Positions 17,516 through 29,376 of a stretch of DNA of 64,000 nucleotides are shown here, piece by piece. Each line of letters opens with the position of its first letter. The stretch's first letter is position 1. Location: contig NZ_OMOQ01000001.1 in assembly GCF_900302475.1 (NCBI RefSeq), positions 868,001-932,000 on the forward strand, written 5' to 3'. The notes under the pieces are model-generated. The model was not told the DNA's origin and made no database searches. It saw only the letters and a list, made by a program, of their open reading frames with translations. A program made the translations under genes and the position numbers. Source of the stretch: Defluviimonas aquaemixtae (GTDB taxonomy: Bacteria > Pseudomonadota > Alphaproteobacteria > Rhodobacterales > Rhodobacteraceae).

Positions 17516-17938
17516 TCACGTCTCGTCGTGCAGCTGGGCGAGGGCGGCTTCGCAGAGGCCGAGCGGTTCCCATTCGCAGCCCCGGCAGATGGTTTTCAGG
17601 CTGCCCGGCGCAACGTTCGCCCGAATACGCACCTTGGCTTCGCCCCAGGTCAGCCGCTCGCGGGGCGCGAGCCTCAGTGCGGCGGCATGGGCGCGGTCCA
17701 GTTGCTTGATCTTCGGCTCGTTCGTGCAAAGCCGCCCGCGGCGCTTGGGGCAGGGGGCGCAGATGTCGTCCGCCGCGCCCGTCACCTCGATCTCGGTCGC
17801 ATCGCCGCCCTCGGCGCGGAGCCGCCCCATCACGATGGCGTCCATGTTGGCGGTGAAGGCGTCCGAGTAGCCTTTGCCCTCGAAGCCGAGTGAGCAAAGG
17901 AAGTGATGGGGCCGGTAGCGGATGCGCTGCCCGCTCAC
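17516..17938 (-). CDS. DUF1284 family cysteine-rich protein
   Basis: A 140-aa protein of a family with no proven function. The best start is the GTG at 17938, which overlaps the purF stop (GTGA); it gives the family N-terminus SGQRIRYRPHHFLCSLGFEGKGYS, split over residues 2-25. Conserved cysteines occur in CAPCPKRRGRLC (about residues 75-86) and CRGCEW (about residue 117), suggesting iron-sulfur or zinc binding. It is coupled to purF. Confidence 0.8.
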   Translation of the reverse strand: MSGQRIRYRPHHFLCSLGFEGKGYSDAFTANMDAIVMGRLRAEGGDATEIEVTGAADDICAPCPKRRGRLCTNEPKIKQLDRAHAAALRLAPRERLTWGEAKVRIRANVAPGSLKTICRGCEWEPLGLCEAALAQLHDET

Positions 17939-19398
17939 TCCGCCGCCTTCATTGCGAAGCCCTTCGCGATCTGATCGGACGGCGCGACCGGGTACTCGCC
18001 AGAGAAGCAGGCATCGCAGTATTGCGGGGTCTTGGCGTTCCGTCCGCCTGCCTCGCCCACCGCGCGGTAGAGCCCGTCGAGCGAGATGAACTTGAGGCTG
18101 TCGACCCCGATCCATTCTCTCATCTCGTCTTCTGACATCGTGGCCGCCAAGAGCTTTTCGCGTTCAGGAGTGTCGACTCCGTAGAAACAGGGCCAGGCGG
18201 TCGGAGGCGAGGCGATGCGAAAATGCACCTCGGCCGCGCCTGCTTCGAGGATCATGTCCTTGACCTTGCGGCTCGTCGTGCCGCGCACGACGCTGTCGTC
18301 GACGAGGATCACTCGCTTTCCCTTGACGAGCGCCCGGTTGACGTTGAGCTTCAGCCGCACGCCCATATTGCGGATCTGCTCGGTCGGCTCGATGAAGGTT
18401 CGGCCCATATACTGGTTTCTGATGATGCCCATCGCGTAGGGTATTCCCGATTCCTGCGAATAGCCGATCGCGGCCGGGGTGCCGCTGTCGGGGACGGGGC
18501 AGACAAGGTCTGCCTCGACCGGGCTTTCCTTGGCCAGTTCGACGCCGATCTGGCGGCGGGTCTCGTAGACCGAGCGCCCGCCGAGGATGGAGTCGGGGCG
18601 CGAGAAATAGACGTGCTCGAAGATGCAGAACCGAGCCTTCGCCGGAGCGAAGGGGCGCGAGCTGTCGACCTTGCCGTCGGCGATGACAACCATCTCGCCG
18701 GGGTCGATCTCGCGCACGAATTCCGCGCCGATAATGTCGAGCCCACAGGTTTCGGACGAGAGCGCGTAAGCGCCGTCACCGAGCTTGCCGAGGACGAGCG
18801 GTCGGACGCCCAAGGGGTCGCGGACCCCGATAAGCTTGGTGCGCGTCATGGCGATGACGGAAAACGCGCCCTCGACGGCGCGCAGCGCGTCCTTCATCCG
18901 TTCGGGGATCGACTTCTGGATCGACCGCGCCATGAGGTGGATGATGCATTCCGAATCCGACGAGGACTGGAAGATTGCGCCGCGCTCGATCAGGTCGCGG
19001 CGGAGCGAGGCGGCGTTCGTGAGATTGCCGTTATGGGCGATCGCACAGCCGCCCATCGCAAATTCGCCGAAGAAGGGCTGGACGTCGCGGATCGCCGTAT
19101 GACCCTTGGAGCCGGCGGTCGAATAGCGCACATGGCCGATGGCGAGCGCGCCCGGAAGCGTCTCCATCACGCCTGCCTTGGTGAAATTGTCGCGCACATA
19201 GCCGAAACGGCGGACGGAGTTGAATCCCTCCTGCGGATCGTAGGAGACGATGCCCCCGGCCTCCTGGCCGCGATGCTGAAGCGCGTGCATGCCGAGCGCG
19301 ACGAAATTTGCCGCTTCCGCCACACCGATGACACCGAAGACTCCACATTCCTCCTTCAACTTGTCGTCGTCGAAGGGGTGGGCGAGAAAGGGGCGCAT
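17935..19398 (-). CDS. purF: Amidophosphoribosyltransferase
   Basis: A 487-aa enzyme for the first committed step of purine synthesis, turning PRPP and glutamine into phosphoribosylamine. The nucleophile Cys18 lies in LKEECGVFG, so a 17-residue propeptide must be removed, as in the Bacillus-type enzyme. The PRPP loop VILVDDSVVRGTTSRK is intact. Cysteines in FCIFEHVYF, WPCFYG and YCDACFSG match the iron-sulfur ligands of that class. The start was chosen at 19398 because the frame upstream is not family-like. cvpA lies upstream by 97 bases, a common pairing. Confidence 0.97.
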   Translation of the reverse strand: MRPFLAHPFDDDKLKEECGVFGVIGVAEAANFVALGMHALQHRGQEAGGIVSYDPQEGFNSVRRFGYVRDNFTKAGVMETLPGALAIGHVRYSTAGSKGHTAIRDVQPFFGEFAMGGCAIAHNGNLTNAASLRRDLIERGAIFQSSSDSECIIHLMARSIQKSIPERMKDALRAVEGAFSVIAMTRTKLIGVRDPLGVRPLVLGKLGDGAYALSSETCGLDIIGAEFVREIDPGEMVVIADGKVDSSRPFAPAKARFCIFEHVYFSRPDSILGGRSVYETRRQIGVELAKESPVEADLVCPVPDSGTPAAIGYSQESGIPYAMGIIRNQYMGRTFIEPTEQIRNMGVRLKLNVNRALVKGKRVILVDDSVVRGTTSRKVKDMILEAGAAEVHFRIASPPTAWPCFYGVDTPEREKLLAATMSEDEMREWIGVDSLKFISLDGLYRAVGEAGGRNAKTPQYCDACFSGEYPVAPSDQIAKGFAMKAAE

Positions 19399-19494
19399 TG
19401 GCCAGTCTCCGAATCCGGCTACGGGTTCTGCACACCGTTTAGTGCCATCCGGCCGGCATGTCACGCCCGTGTCACATCTCGACATCGTAGCGGA

Positions 19495-20100
19495 TCAGTT
19501 TCCGGTGTCCGCTGGCTCTTCCTGGGTTTGGGTCGTCGAGGTCGTGCCGCTGCCGCATTCAGCGACGAGTTCGCCGTAGCGCGCCTCAAGCCAGCCCGGC
19601 GCGTCTTCTGGCAGCGCCTCTTCGAGATTGCCCGACAGCGACGCGAAGACTTCGGCCGATTTCGACTGGTCCACCGCCGGGATCGACGAGCCGGCAAGCG
19701 CCCGGTCATAGACCACGAACGCGATCGCGACGAGAAGGACGCCGCGGAGAATGCCGAAGAGGAAGCCAAGCCCCTGATCGACGCCGCTCAGAGCCGAGCG
19801 CTGCACGGCCGACGAAAAGAGCGGCGTGAAGATTGACATCACGATCAGCGCGACGGCCAGCACCGCACCGAAGGAGACCACAGTCGAGATTTCGCAGTTG
19901 TCGCCTAGAAACTTGTCGAGAACCGGGATCTGCTTGATCAGAGGAACCGCTTTCGGCGCGAAAATGAAGGCCACGACCGCCGCGGCTACCCAGCCCGCGA
20001 TCGCGAGCACTTCGCGCACGACGCCCCGGCTGTAGGCGAGGATCGCCGACATGAGCAGGATGACCGCCACCACGGCGTCAACGATCGTGAAACCTTCCAT
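19495..20100 (-). CDS. cvpA: CvpA family membrane protein
   Basis: A 201-aa protein with four hydrophobic helices in the first 140 residues (FTIVDAVVAVILLMSAILAYSRG begins the first) and a hydrophilic C-terminus rich in Thr and Glu. CvpA is needed for colicin V production in E. coli, and in other bacteria for envelope stress tolerance; the exact role is unknown. It sits between radA and purF, a frequent neighbourhood. Confidence 0.92.
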   Translation of the reverse strand: MEGFTIVDAVVAVILLMSAILAYSRGVVREVLAIAGWVAAAVVAFIFAPKAVPLIKQIPVLDKFLGDNCEISTVVSFGAVLAVALIVMSIFTPLFSSAVQRSALSGVDQGLGFLFGILRGVLLVAIAFVVYDRALAGSSIPAVDQSKSAEVFASLSGNLEEALPEDAPGWLEARYGELVAECGSGTTSTTQTQEEPADTGN

Positions 20101-20117
20101 GCCCTCGCTCCTTGCGC

Positions 20118-21485
<1,368 letters not shown>

Positions 21486-21530
21486 GCGCCTTAACTGCCC
21501 CAAGCCCGCACCGGCGGCAAGAGGGGCCGG

Positions 21531-21581
21531 GGGGGGCGCTGCCCCCCGTCCGCGCTCACGCGGGGAGTCCCCCGAGGTATT
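21531..21581 (-). repeat. Intergenic AATAC/GC-hairpin element, copy B
   Basis: Read on the minus strand: AATACCTCGGGGG (21581-21569), about 21 bases of spacer, then the hairpin GGGGGGC (21547-21541), AGC and GCCCCCC (21537-21531). It lies 42 bases after the stop of the PqiA-like gene, in that gene's orientation, and ahead of radA. It matches copies at 13285 and 45738, but with a longer spacer. Confidence 0.55.
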
Positions 21582-21622
21582 GGTGCAATGAAGAAACCCG
21601 GAGACCTCCGCGCCGGCGGGCT

Positions 21623-22069
21623 TCAGCGCGCCCGGCCCGGTAGCCGCTCACGCTCGGTCATATGCGATATCGCGAGACTGGCGAGTATGCAGGCTGTGAA
21701 AAGATAGAGCCCCCAAGCAGTCTCGATCCGGCCCATGCCGATCCCCTTCGCGAGCACGATGTAGATCGCAACAAGGAAGATGTCAGCCATGGCAAGCCGC
21801 CCGAGTTGGTGCAGAACGCCAAGGATGCGGGGTGACGCGAGCCGGTAATGCACGAGCGCCAGCCCAATAGTCTTCAAATAGGGCGCGAAGATCGCGAAGA
21901 AGGTCACGAGCAGCGCGAGGATCACGTCTTTTTCCCACAGCGCCTGCAGACCTGTGACGACAGAGATTTCGTCGAGACCGAAAAACGGCAGCAATCCCGC
22001 CCGCATCAAGGGCGCGAACCACGACAGCGGGAACAGAACCAGGAGGACGAGGTTTGCGGCGCGCAGCAT
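21623..22069 (-). CDS. Paraquat-inducible protein A-like membrane protein
   Basis: A 148-aa protein with about four transmembrane helices. The sequence LFPLSWFAPLM, the FAPYLKTIGLALVHY region and LGRLAMADIFLVA follow the PqiA/YebS pattern, which usually has two such modules; here there is only one. The cytoplasmic zinc ribbons of full PqiA are absent. Members work in lipid trafficking between membranes, and the nearby mlaFE genes fit that theme. The start at 22069 excludes about 50 low-quality residues upstream. Confidence 0.75.
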   Translation of the reverse strand: MLRAANLVLLVLFPLSWFAPLMRAGLLPFFGLDEISVVTGLQALWEKDVILALLVTFFAIFAPYLKTIGLALVHYRLASPRILGVLHQLGRLAMADIFLVAIYIVLAKGIGMGRIETAWGLYLFTACILASLAISHMTERERLPGRAR

Positions 22070-22109
22070 GGGCGTTTGATACAGGATCGCCTTCCGGGCA
22101 CCAAGGGAC

Positions 22110-22445
22110 TCAGTAGACCTTGTGCCGGTGCCTGCGGAGCCAGACAAGCGCGACGATCCAGATCCAGAAACAAATCCATGACAGGCCAAGCGTCCAGGCA
22201 TGGATTTGGCCGAGTTCAATACCGACGGTGCCGGATGTCGCGAGGTCCACCCCGATCACGCCGAGGTTGAAGGCAAGGGCCACGACGGAGACAGCGATAC
22301 CGAGCAGCGGCCAGACACCCGGCCGCCCGCGCTTGCGCACATGCCGAAACCACCGGATCGAGGCCTGCAAGCTCAGGACCGGCGGAACGCAGAACAGCGC
22401 GATCAAAATGTAGAGTGCGGGCAAGCTATCCTCGGCCGAAGTCAT
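22110..22445 (-). CDS. Small membrane protein of unknown function
   Basis: A 111-aa protein with three predicted hydrophobic segments: LYILIALFCVPPVLSLQA, VWPLLGIAVSVVALAFNLGV and AWTLGLSWICFWIWIVALVW. A basic loop lies between the first two and a basic tail at the end. I do not recognise the family. It lies upstream of the PqiA-like gene on the same strand, 40 bases away, so the two may be co-transcribed. Confidence 0.65.
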   Translation of the reverse strand: MTSAEDSLPALYILIALFCVPPVLSLQASIRWFRHVRKRGRPGVWPLLGIAVSVVALAFNLGVIGVDLATSGTVGIELGQIHAWTLGLSWICFWIWIVALVWLRRHRHKVY

Positions 22446-22519
22446 CGCATCGCTTCAGCCCCCGGCCCGGAAGCCTAAGCTGCGCGAAGACCAAAGTCAA
22501 ACATCTGCGGGGTGGCCGT

Positions 22520-23266
22520 TTAGCGAATTGCCGCGATCGGCCCTTCCGCTTGGCCGTGGATGAATTGCTGGACGTAAGGGTCTGGTGTTTCGTCTAATTC
22601 CGAAATCGGCCCGGCCCACTGGATGATCCCGTCGTGCAACATCGCGACCCGGTCGGCAATGGCTCGGACCGAGCTCATGTCATGCGTGATCACCATCGCC
22701 GTCGCCCCCATCTCTGTCACGATCTCGCGGATGAGTTCGTTGATGACGCCGGCCATAATCGGGTCGAGACCCGTGGTGGGTTCGTCGAAGAAAATGATCT
22801 CGGGTTCGGCGGCGATGGCACGGGCGAGACCCACGCGCTTCTGCATCCCGCCCGACAGCTCGGCGGGGTAGAGATCGGCGGTTTCCGCCTTCAGCCCGAC
22901 GCGGCGCAGCTTTTCGATGGCGATGTCGCGCGCCTCGGCCTTGGGGCGCTTCAGCGCGCCGCGCAGAAGCCGGAAGGCCACGTTCTGCCAGACCGGCAGC
23001 GAATCGAAGAGCGCGCCGCCCTGGAACAGCATACCGAACCGGGCGAGGAAAGCATCGCGCGAGGCCGTCTCAACGTCTTCGCCGTCCAGCGTGATCTTGC
23101 CCTTGTCTGGATGAACTAGCCCGAGGATGCATTTGAGAAGAACGGACTTTCCGGTGCCCGAGCCGCCAATGATAACCATGCTTTCGCCGGTGGGCACTTC
23201 GAGCTCGATCCCGCGCAGCACGCGATTCGAGCCGAAAGCCTTGTGGACGTCGGAAAGCGTGATCAT
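22520..23266 (-). CDS. mlaF: ABC transporter ATP-binding protein MlaF-like
   Basis: A 248-aa ATPase with Walker A GGSGTGKSV, signature LSGGMQKR (the M-Q-K form typical of Mla-type ATPases), Walker B IIFFDEPTTGLDP and switch His in ITHDMSS. It energises phospholipid movement between the two membranes in Mla systems. It overlaps mlaE by ATGA. The MlaD, MlaC and MlaB partners are not adjacent, so they are encoded elsewhere or the pair serves another substrate. Confidence 0.92.
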   Translation of the reverse strand: MITLSDVHKAFGSNRVLRGIELEVPTGESMVIIGGSGTGKSVLLKCILGLVHPDKGKITLDGEDVETASRDAFLARFGMLFQGGALFDSLPVWQNVAFRLLRGALKRPKAEARDIAIEKLRRVGLKAETADLYPAELSGGMQKRVGLARAIAAEPEIIFFDEPTTGLDPIMAGVINELIREIVTEMGATAMVITHDMSSVRAIADRVAMLHDGIIQWAGPISELDETPDPYVQQFIHGQAEGPIAAIR

Positions 23267-24045
23267 GCGGAGAAGAAAACCTCCGTCAGCAGGTAGTTCG
23301 TCGCCAGTATCAGGACCGAGGCCGCGACGACCGCCGATTTCGTGGCGCGGCCGACGCCTTGAGCGCCGCGTTCGGAATGCATCCCGTAGTAGCAGCCCAT
23401 GAGAGCCACGATGAAGCCGAAGGCCGCCCCTTTCCAGAGGCCCGATACGACATCCCAGATTTCAAGGAAGTCGCGTGTGTTCTTGAGGTACGCCGCCGGA
23501 TTGAAGCCGAGCCGGTTCACGCCGACGAGATAGCCGCCGAAGATGCCGATGGAATCGCCGACCGCGACGAGGACCGGCACGGCGAGCGTGGCCGCCAGGA
23601 CGCGCGGGACCGTGAGATATTTCATCGGGTGGGTGGACAGGGTCACGAGCGCGTCGATCTGCTCGGTCACCTTCATCGTGCCGATCTCGGCCGCGATCGA
23701 GGAGGCGACGCGCGCCGCCACCATCAGCCCGCCGAGGACCGGGCCAAGTTCGCGCGCCATGCCGATCGCCACGATCGAGGGCACGACCGCCTCGGCCGAA
23801 AAGCGCGCCCCTCCGGCGTAGATCTGAAGCGCGAGCGCGCCGCCCGTGAAGAGCGCGGTCATGCCGACGACCGGCAGGCTGAACCAGCCGATCTGCATGA
23901 GTGCGGCGAGGAATTCCTTGGGGTAGAAGGGCGGGCGGAAAAGATGGCTCAGCGTCTCGGCTGCAAAGAGCGCCAGACGGCCGAGTATCGCGAGCCCGCC
24001 GAGCACGGTCCGACCGAGTGCCGCGAGGGGCGCGAGGATGCTCAT
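23263..24045 (-). CDS. mlaE: MlaE family ABC transporter permease
   Basis: A 260-aa membrane permease. Diagnostic stretches include [34 protein letters not shown] and [16 protein letters not shown] (about residues 98-135), the last of which is shared by all MlaE proteins. The start at 24045 gives a 4-base overlap with alr. It forms the transmembrane part of a lipid transporter with the following mlaF. The longer open frame upstream is the shadow of alr. Confidence 0.94.
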   Translation of the reverse strand: MSILAPLAALGRTVLGGLAILGRLALFAAETLSHLFRPPFYPKEFLAALMQIGWFSLPVVGMTALFTGGALALQIYAGGARFSAEAVVPSIVAIGMARELGPVLGGLMVAARVASSIAAEIGTMKVTEQIDALVTLSTHPMKYLTVPRVLAATLAVPVLVAVGDSIGIFGGYLVGVNRLGFNPAAYLKNTRDFLEIWDVVSGLWKGAAFGFIVALMGCYYGMHSERGAQGVGRATKSAVVAASVLILATNYLLTEVFFSA

Positions 24046-25088
24046 GCGGCGGCACCTTCGTAGCGGCGCGCATAGCGTCCGCCGAGCGCCGTCAGAATTT
24101 CGTAGCCGATCGTCCCGGCATAGTCGGCGAGCGCGTCGATGCCCTGCTTGGGGCAAAGGATGTCGAGCGCCTCGGGCACCGCCTTCAGATGACTGACATC
24201 GACGCCCATGAGGTCCATCGACACGCGCCCGACGAGCGGGCAAGGCGTCCTGTCCGCAAAGACCTGCGCGCGACCGGTCATGGCGCGGATCAGCCCGTCG
24301 GCATAGCCGGCCGCCAGCGTCGCCACCCGCGCCTGCTTCCGGGCGGTCCACGTGTTGCCGTAGCCCACCGTTTCGCCAGGCTGGACCTCGCGTACCTGGA
24401 TTACCGGGAGTGACAGGCTTACGACGGGCCTCGCGGCTTCGAATGGCAGGCCGCCGTAGAGTCCGATGCCGGGGCGGGTCACGTCGAAATGGTAGTCGTT
24501 GCCTAGAAGAATGCCGCCCGTGGCCGACAGTGAGCGGGGCGCGCGGGTCCCATCCGTCATCCGGCGAAAGGAGGCAAGCTGGGACGCGTTCATCGGATGC
24601 TCCGGCTCGTCGGCGCAGGCGAGATGCGACATGATCAGGACCGGATTTTCAGACAGGATCGACCCCGAGACGGCGTTCCAGTCCGCCTCCTCAAGTCCGA
24701 GCCGGTTCATGCCGCTGTCGAGCTGGATGCCGAAGGGGTGGGCGGGAAGGCTCGCAAGGTGGCGTTGGACCTGTTCGAGGGAGTTCAGAAGCGGGATCAG
24801 GCCGTGTTCAGCGATGCGCGTGGCGTCGCCCTCCATATGCCCGGAGAAAACGAAGATCTCGGCCTCCGGCCCGAGTGCCGGACGAAGAACCGCGCCTTCC
24901 TCCGAGATTGCGACGAAGAACCGCCGTGCCCCGGCCGCCGCGATGGTCCTGGCCACCCGCGTCGCGCCGAGCCCGTAGGCGTCGGCCTTGACCACGGCGC
25001 CCGCCTCCGCCGTTCCGGACTGGCGGGCGAGCGCCCGCCAATTGGCGGTGATCGCGTCAAGGTCGATAGTAAGGGTCGCCCGGGCCAT
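24042..25088 (-). CDS. alr: Alanine racemase
   Basis: A 348-aa PLP enzyme making D-alanine for peptidoglycan. The PLP lysine is in [12 protein letters not shown] (about residue 35), and the catalytic tyrosine region is VGYGNTW (about residue 240). The start at 25088 ([13 protein letters not shown]) fits the family. It is encoded between dnaB (48 bases upstream) and mlaE (overlap), a common order in this group. Cell wall and lipid-transport genes are thus transcribed together. Confidence 0.95.
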   Translation of the reverse strand: MARATLTIDLDAITANWRALARQSGTAEAGAVVKADAYGLGATRVARTIAAAGARRFFVAISEEGAVLRPALGPEAEIFVFSGHMEGDATRIAEHGLIPLLNSLEQVQRHLASLPAHPFGIQLDSGMNRLGLEEADWNAVSGSILSENPVLIMSHLACADEPEHPMNASQLASFRRMTDGTRAPRSLSATGGILLGNDYHFDVTRPGIGLYGGLPFEAARPVVSLSLPVIQVREVQPGETVGYGNTWTARKQARVATLAAGYADGLIRAMTGRAQVFADRTPCPLVGRVSMDLMGVDVSHLKAVPEALDILCPKQGIDALADYAGTIGYEILTALGGRYARRYEGAAA

Positions 25089-25136
25089 GGCCCTGGGTTT
25101 TGACAGCTTGCCCTCGAAGGTCAAGCGGAAAGCGGG

Positions 25137-26624
<1,488 letters not shown>

Positions 26625-26809
26625 ATTTGTCCCTCGTTATTGGCGAAGGGATATGCGTCATCGCCATGCGCGGCGCAAATTGTATATCGCTGTGGATGGT
26701 CTGTGGAAAAGGCACCGCGCCCATATGTTGATAGATTGCCCAGTGCGCTGTCAATATCTGGGTGTGGTGCGCGTTCAGGTTGCAGCCATCTCTCGCCGGT
26801 GCCGCTACG

Positions 26810-27490
26810 TCAACTTTTCGCGCGCGCGGCCTGCCAGGTGCGCGGGTCGGTCAGGAAGGTTTCGACTTCCCTCAGCGTCGCAGCCGGAAAGGCCTCCGAT
26901 TCGCGCGCCTCGGCCAGAACGTCCCACCAGGTGCAGAGGTGATGGAGGCGCAAGCTGTGGTCGCCGAGCACCTTCACCGTCTCGGGAAAGATACCGTAAT
27001 AGAAGATCACCGCCGTGTGGCCACAGGTCGCCCCGGTTTCGCGAATCGCGTCGACGAACGAGAGTTTCGACCCGCCGTCGGTTGTCAGGTCTTCGACCAG
27101 AAGCACGCGCTGGCCCTCGGTCATCGCGCCCTCGATCCGTGAGTTGCGACCGTAGCCCTTGGGCTTCTTGCGGACATAGGTCATGGGCAGGGCGAGCCGT
27201 TCGGCCACCATCGCGGCGAAGGGAATGCCCGCCGTCTCACCGCCCGCGATGTTGTCGAACGCCTCGAAGCCCGCCTCGCGCATCACGGTGACTGCGAGAA
27301 AATCCATCAGCGTCGACCTGATGCGAGGGAAGGAGATGAGCTTGCGGCAGTCGATGTAGGTCGGCGAGGGAAGACCGGAGGCCAGCGTGAAGGGCTCGTC
27401 CGCGTTGAAATGCACCGCCTCGATTTCCAGAAGCATCCGCGCCGTCAAGCGGGCGATTTCCTCTTTCGGGGGGAAGCTCGTTGGGACCAT
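26810..27490 (-). CDS. pyrE: Orotate phosphoribosyltransferase
   Basis: A 226-aa enzyme that joins orotate to PRPP to form OMP in pyrimidine synthesis. The PRPP-binding motif [14 protein letters not shown] (about residues 125-138) and the catalytic-loop [14 protein letters not shown] are intact. It is separated from pyrC by about 1.8 kb of unrelated genes, although the two are often neighbours in this group. dnaB lies downstream on the same strand. Confidence 0.96.
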   Translation of the reverse strand: MVPTSFPPKEEIARLTARMLLEIEAVHFNADEPFTLASGLPSPTYIDCRKLISFPRIRSTLMDFLAVTVMREAGFEAFDNIAGGETAGIPFAAMVAERLALPMTYVRKKPKGYGRNSRIEGAMTEGQRVLLVEDLTTDGGSKLSFVDAIRETGATCGHTAVIFYYGIFPETVKVLGDHSLRLHHLCTWWDVLAEARESEAFPAATLREVETFLTDPRTWQAARAKS

Positions 27491-27553
27491 CTCGCGCCTC
27501 GTTCGTCGACCGACCCTCCCCTTAGACGCAATTCGGCCGAACGTGAAGCGCGT

Positions 27554-27763
27554 TTAAGTGCGCCTGGCGAGGTGCTCAAGGTCGCGAACGCGGCACGACC
27601 AGCGTTCGATCGTCCAGTCGAGATGTGCTTCGTTCCAGACGGCGAGCTGACTTTGAGCTCCGAAGAGACAGGTCAGGATCGCGACATCAGCAAATAGGAG
27701 GCTCTCGTCCCGGCAACTGGTCGGGTCGGCGAGAAGGCAGGCGACGAAGGCAAGCTCGATCAT
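27554..27763 (-). CDS. 69-aa cysteine-containing protein of unknown function
   Basis: A short frame starting MIELAFVACLLADPTSC. The N-terminus is hydrophobic enough to be a weak signal or membrane-associated segment. Four cysteines (residues 9, 17, 32 and 57), the sequence FGAQSQLAVWNEAH and the WTIERWSC stretch resemble a family of roughly 70-residue proteins I recall in Rhodobacteraceae, function unknown. The longer frame that includes it is not credible upstream of this ATG. It is on the same strand as the DUF6647-type gene and pyrE. Confidence 0.6.
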   Translation of the reverse strand: MIELAFVACLLADPTSCRDESLLFADVAILTCLFGAQSQLAVWNEAHLDWTIERWSCRVRDLEHLARRT

Positions 27764-27980
27764 CGGTCGGCTCCCTGTTGCATGGAGTTGCAGGTGCGCG
27801 CCGAGATTGCCGGTGGGCTTGGGGTCGAGTCCTGAGGGAAATCCGAAAACAGTCTGAAAGTTCCTGAACCCCGTCGCATCGGAGCGTGAAACCAAGGGGT
27901 ATGAGAGCCATGCGGCCCGAATGTGCAGCTTCGTGGCGGATCGCGGCGCCCGTTCGTCCGGGCACGGTACCGCCCATTGT

Positions 27981-28451
27981 TCAGCAGCGCGCGTAGAGGC
28001 GCGCCAGGAGCTTCCGGTTTGGCAGCGGATCGTCGGTGCCGGTTTGTTCGAGGTACTTCCCGCCCAGAAGATAGGCGTCGCGCTCGCCCACATTCCGGCA
28101 CGGCCACGACTGCATGACTTCGGTCTGCCACTGGGCATGGTGGATTAGTTCGTGCAGCACCATTTCGCGCCAGATCGGGTTCTCGCGCGCGTCGTCGTAG
28201 TCTTCGGCACCGTCGACCTCAGCAGCTCTGAGCACGTAAATCTTGCCGGCGGCTCCATCGACCGTGGAATAGAGCGCGAAGACCCGCTTATCGATTCCGC
28301 TGGCCGGCAAGAGATCCGGCGCATCGGAATAGTATTGCCGCGTCAGCTCGCGCGGCGACAGTTCCACGATCTCCGGTGGCGGCAGGTTCGCAGTCCTGTA
28401 GGTGCTGTTGTTGTCAAGCCAGGCAAACAGGAGGTCGATCAGGGCTTCCAT
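27981..28451 (-). CDS. DUF6647-like putative zinc metallopeptidase
   Basis: A 156-aa protein with VLHELIHHAQWQ (HExxH at about residue 110) and a downstream Glu in GERDAYLLGG, 23 residues after the first His. HExxH...E-x-x-A-Y is the gluzincin-like zinc pattern. A secreted protein at 56144-56827 has the same arrangement. The start was taken at 28451 (MEALIDLLFAWL); five codons upstream are open. It lacks a clear signal peptide. It diverges from a CadC-like regulator that may control it. Peptidase activity is an inference from motif only. Confidence 0.65.
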   Translation of the reverse strand: MEALIDLLFAWLDNNSTYRTANLPPPEIVELSPRELTRQYYSDAPDLLPASGIDKRVFALYSTVDGAAGKIYVLRAAEVDGAEDYDDARENPIWREMVLHELIHHAQWQTEVMQSWPCRNVGERDAYLLGGKYLEQTGTDDPLPNRKLLARLYARC

Positions 28452-28587
28452 GGTGGCACCTCGCAAATAGAAGATACCACGAAGCGTCGCTCAACGCGCG
28501 TCAGCAGCCCGGGACGCGGTCCGAAATCGCCCTGAAAGTTCCGGAAATCTGATACACTTCGCATCGGACGATACGGATCGGGGGAAG

Positions 28588-29376
28588 ATGCGGCTGGGGG
28601 GCGCAACTTTCGATGATGATCGCGGCGTCCTTCTTTCGGAGGATGGCGGAGCTATCCCCTTGCGGCCCCAGGCGCTTTATGTGCTTCGCTTCCTGGTCGC
28701 TCACCGCGACGAGACGGTTTCGAAGGATGAACTGTTCGAGGCGGTGTGGCCTGGCATCTGTGTCACCGATGATTCCATCTATCAGGCGATCACCGAGATC
28801 CGGCGCGCGTTGGGGCGGGATGGCCGGATGTTGATCGTAACGGTGCCAAAGCGAGGCTACCGGCTGGTGCCGGGCGCAGGCTACGGCGCGCCTGCTGCGC
28901 CGCTGCCTCGTCGATGTGCGTGGTTCGCGGCGGCCTTCGCCGTCGCCGCCGCGTTGGGCCTGGCCGTCTGGATCCAAGACTTAGCGCATTCACTCGAGCC
29001 CTCGGATCGCCGCGGCGCGTCGAACGCGCTGCGGCCATTCGACGCGACCGGAGCAGCGCGCTCGGTACGGCTCGCATGGGGGCCTGCCACCGAGATCGCC
29101 AACGAATTCGAACGAGAGCATTTGCTGTTCGCCACTTCGCCGGAGACGGTCTGGTGGTTCGGCGGCGAACCGGACGCGGCGGAGCAGGCACTGGCGGCGC
29201 CTGTAATGCCCTACGGGAGATTCCAGGCGCGGGGAAGGAGGTTTCGTGTCTCGGCCAAGCTGAGAGACAAGGTCGATGGTGCGCTGCTCGGGTCCGCGAT
29301 GCAGAGCATCCCGCCCGGCGATACCTTCACGCGCGAACTGCCCAGCGAAGTGGAAAGCCCGGATCGAATACGGTGA
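28588..29376 (+). CDS. CadC/ToxR-type membrane-anchored winged-helix regulator
   Basis: A 262-aa protein. Residues 1-95 are an OmpR/CadC-type winged helix ([50 protein letters not shown]). A single transmembrane helix follows ([19 protein letters not shown], about residues 110-128), then a periplasmic sensor of about 130 residues with no known family. Such proteins bind DNA while anchored in the membrane. A GGGGGAAG site precedes the ATG. The last 50 bases overlap the 3' end of pyrC on the opposite strand. Confidence 0.8.
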   Translation: MRLGGATFDDDRGVLLSEDGGAIPLRPQALYVLRFLVAHRDETVSKDELFEAVWPGICVTDDSIYQAITEIRRALGRDGRMLIVTVPKRGYRLVPGAGYGAPAAPLPRRCAWFAAAFAVAAALGLAVWIQDLAHSLEPSDRRGASNALRPFDATGAARSVRLAWGPATEIANEFEREHLLFATSPETVWWFGGEPDAAEQALAAPVMPYGRFQARGRRFRVSAKLRDKVDGALLGSAMQSIPPGDTFTRELPSEVESPDRIR

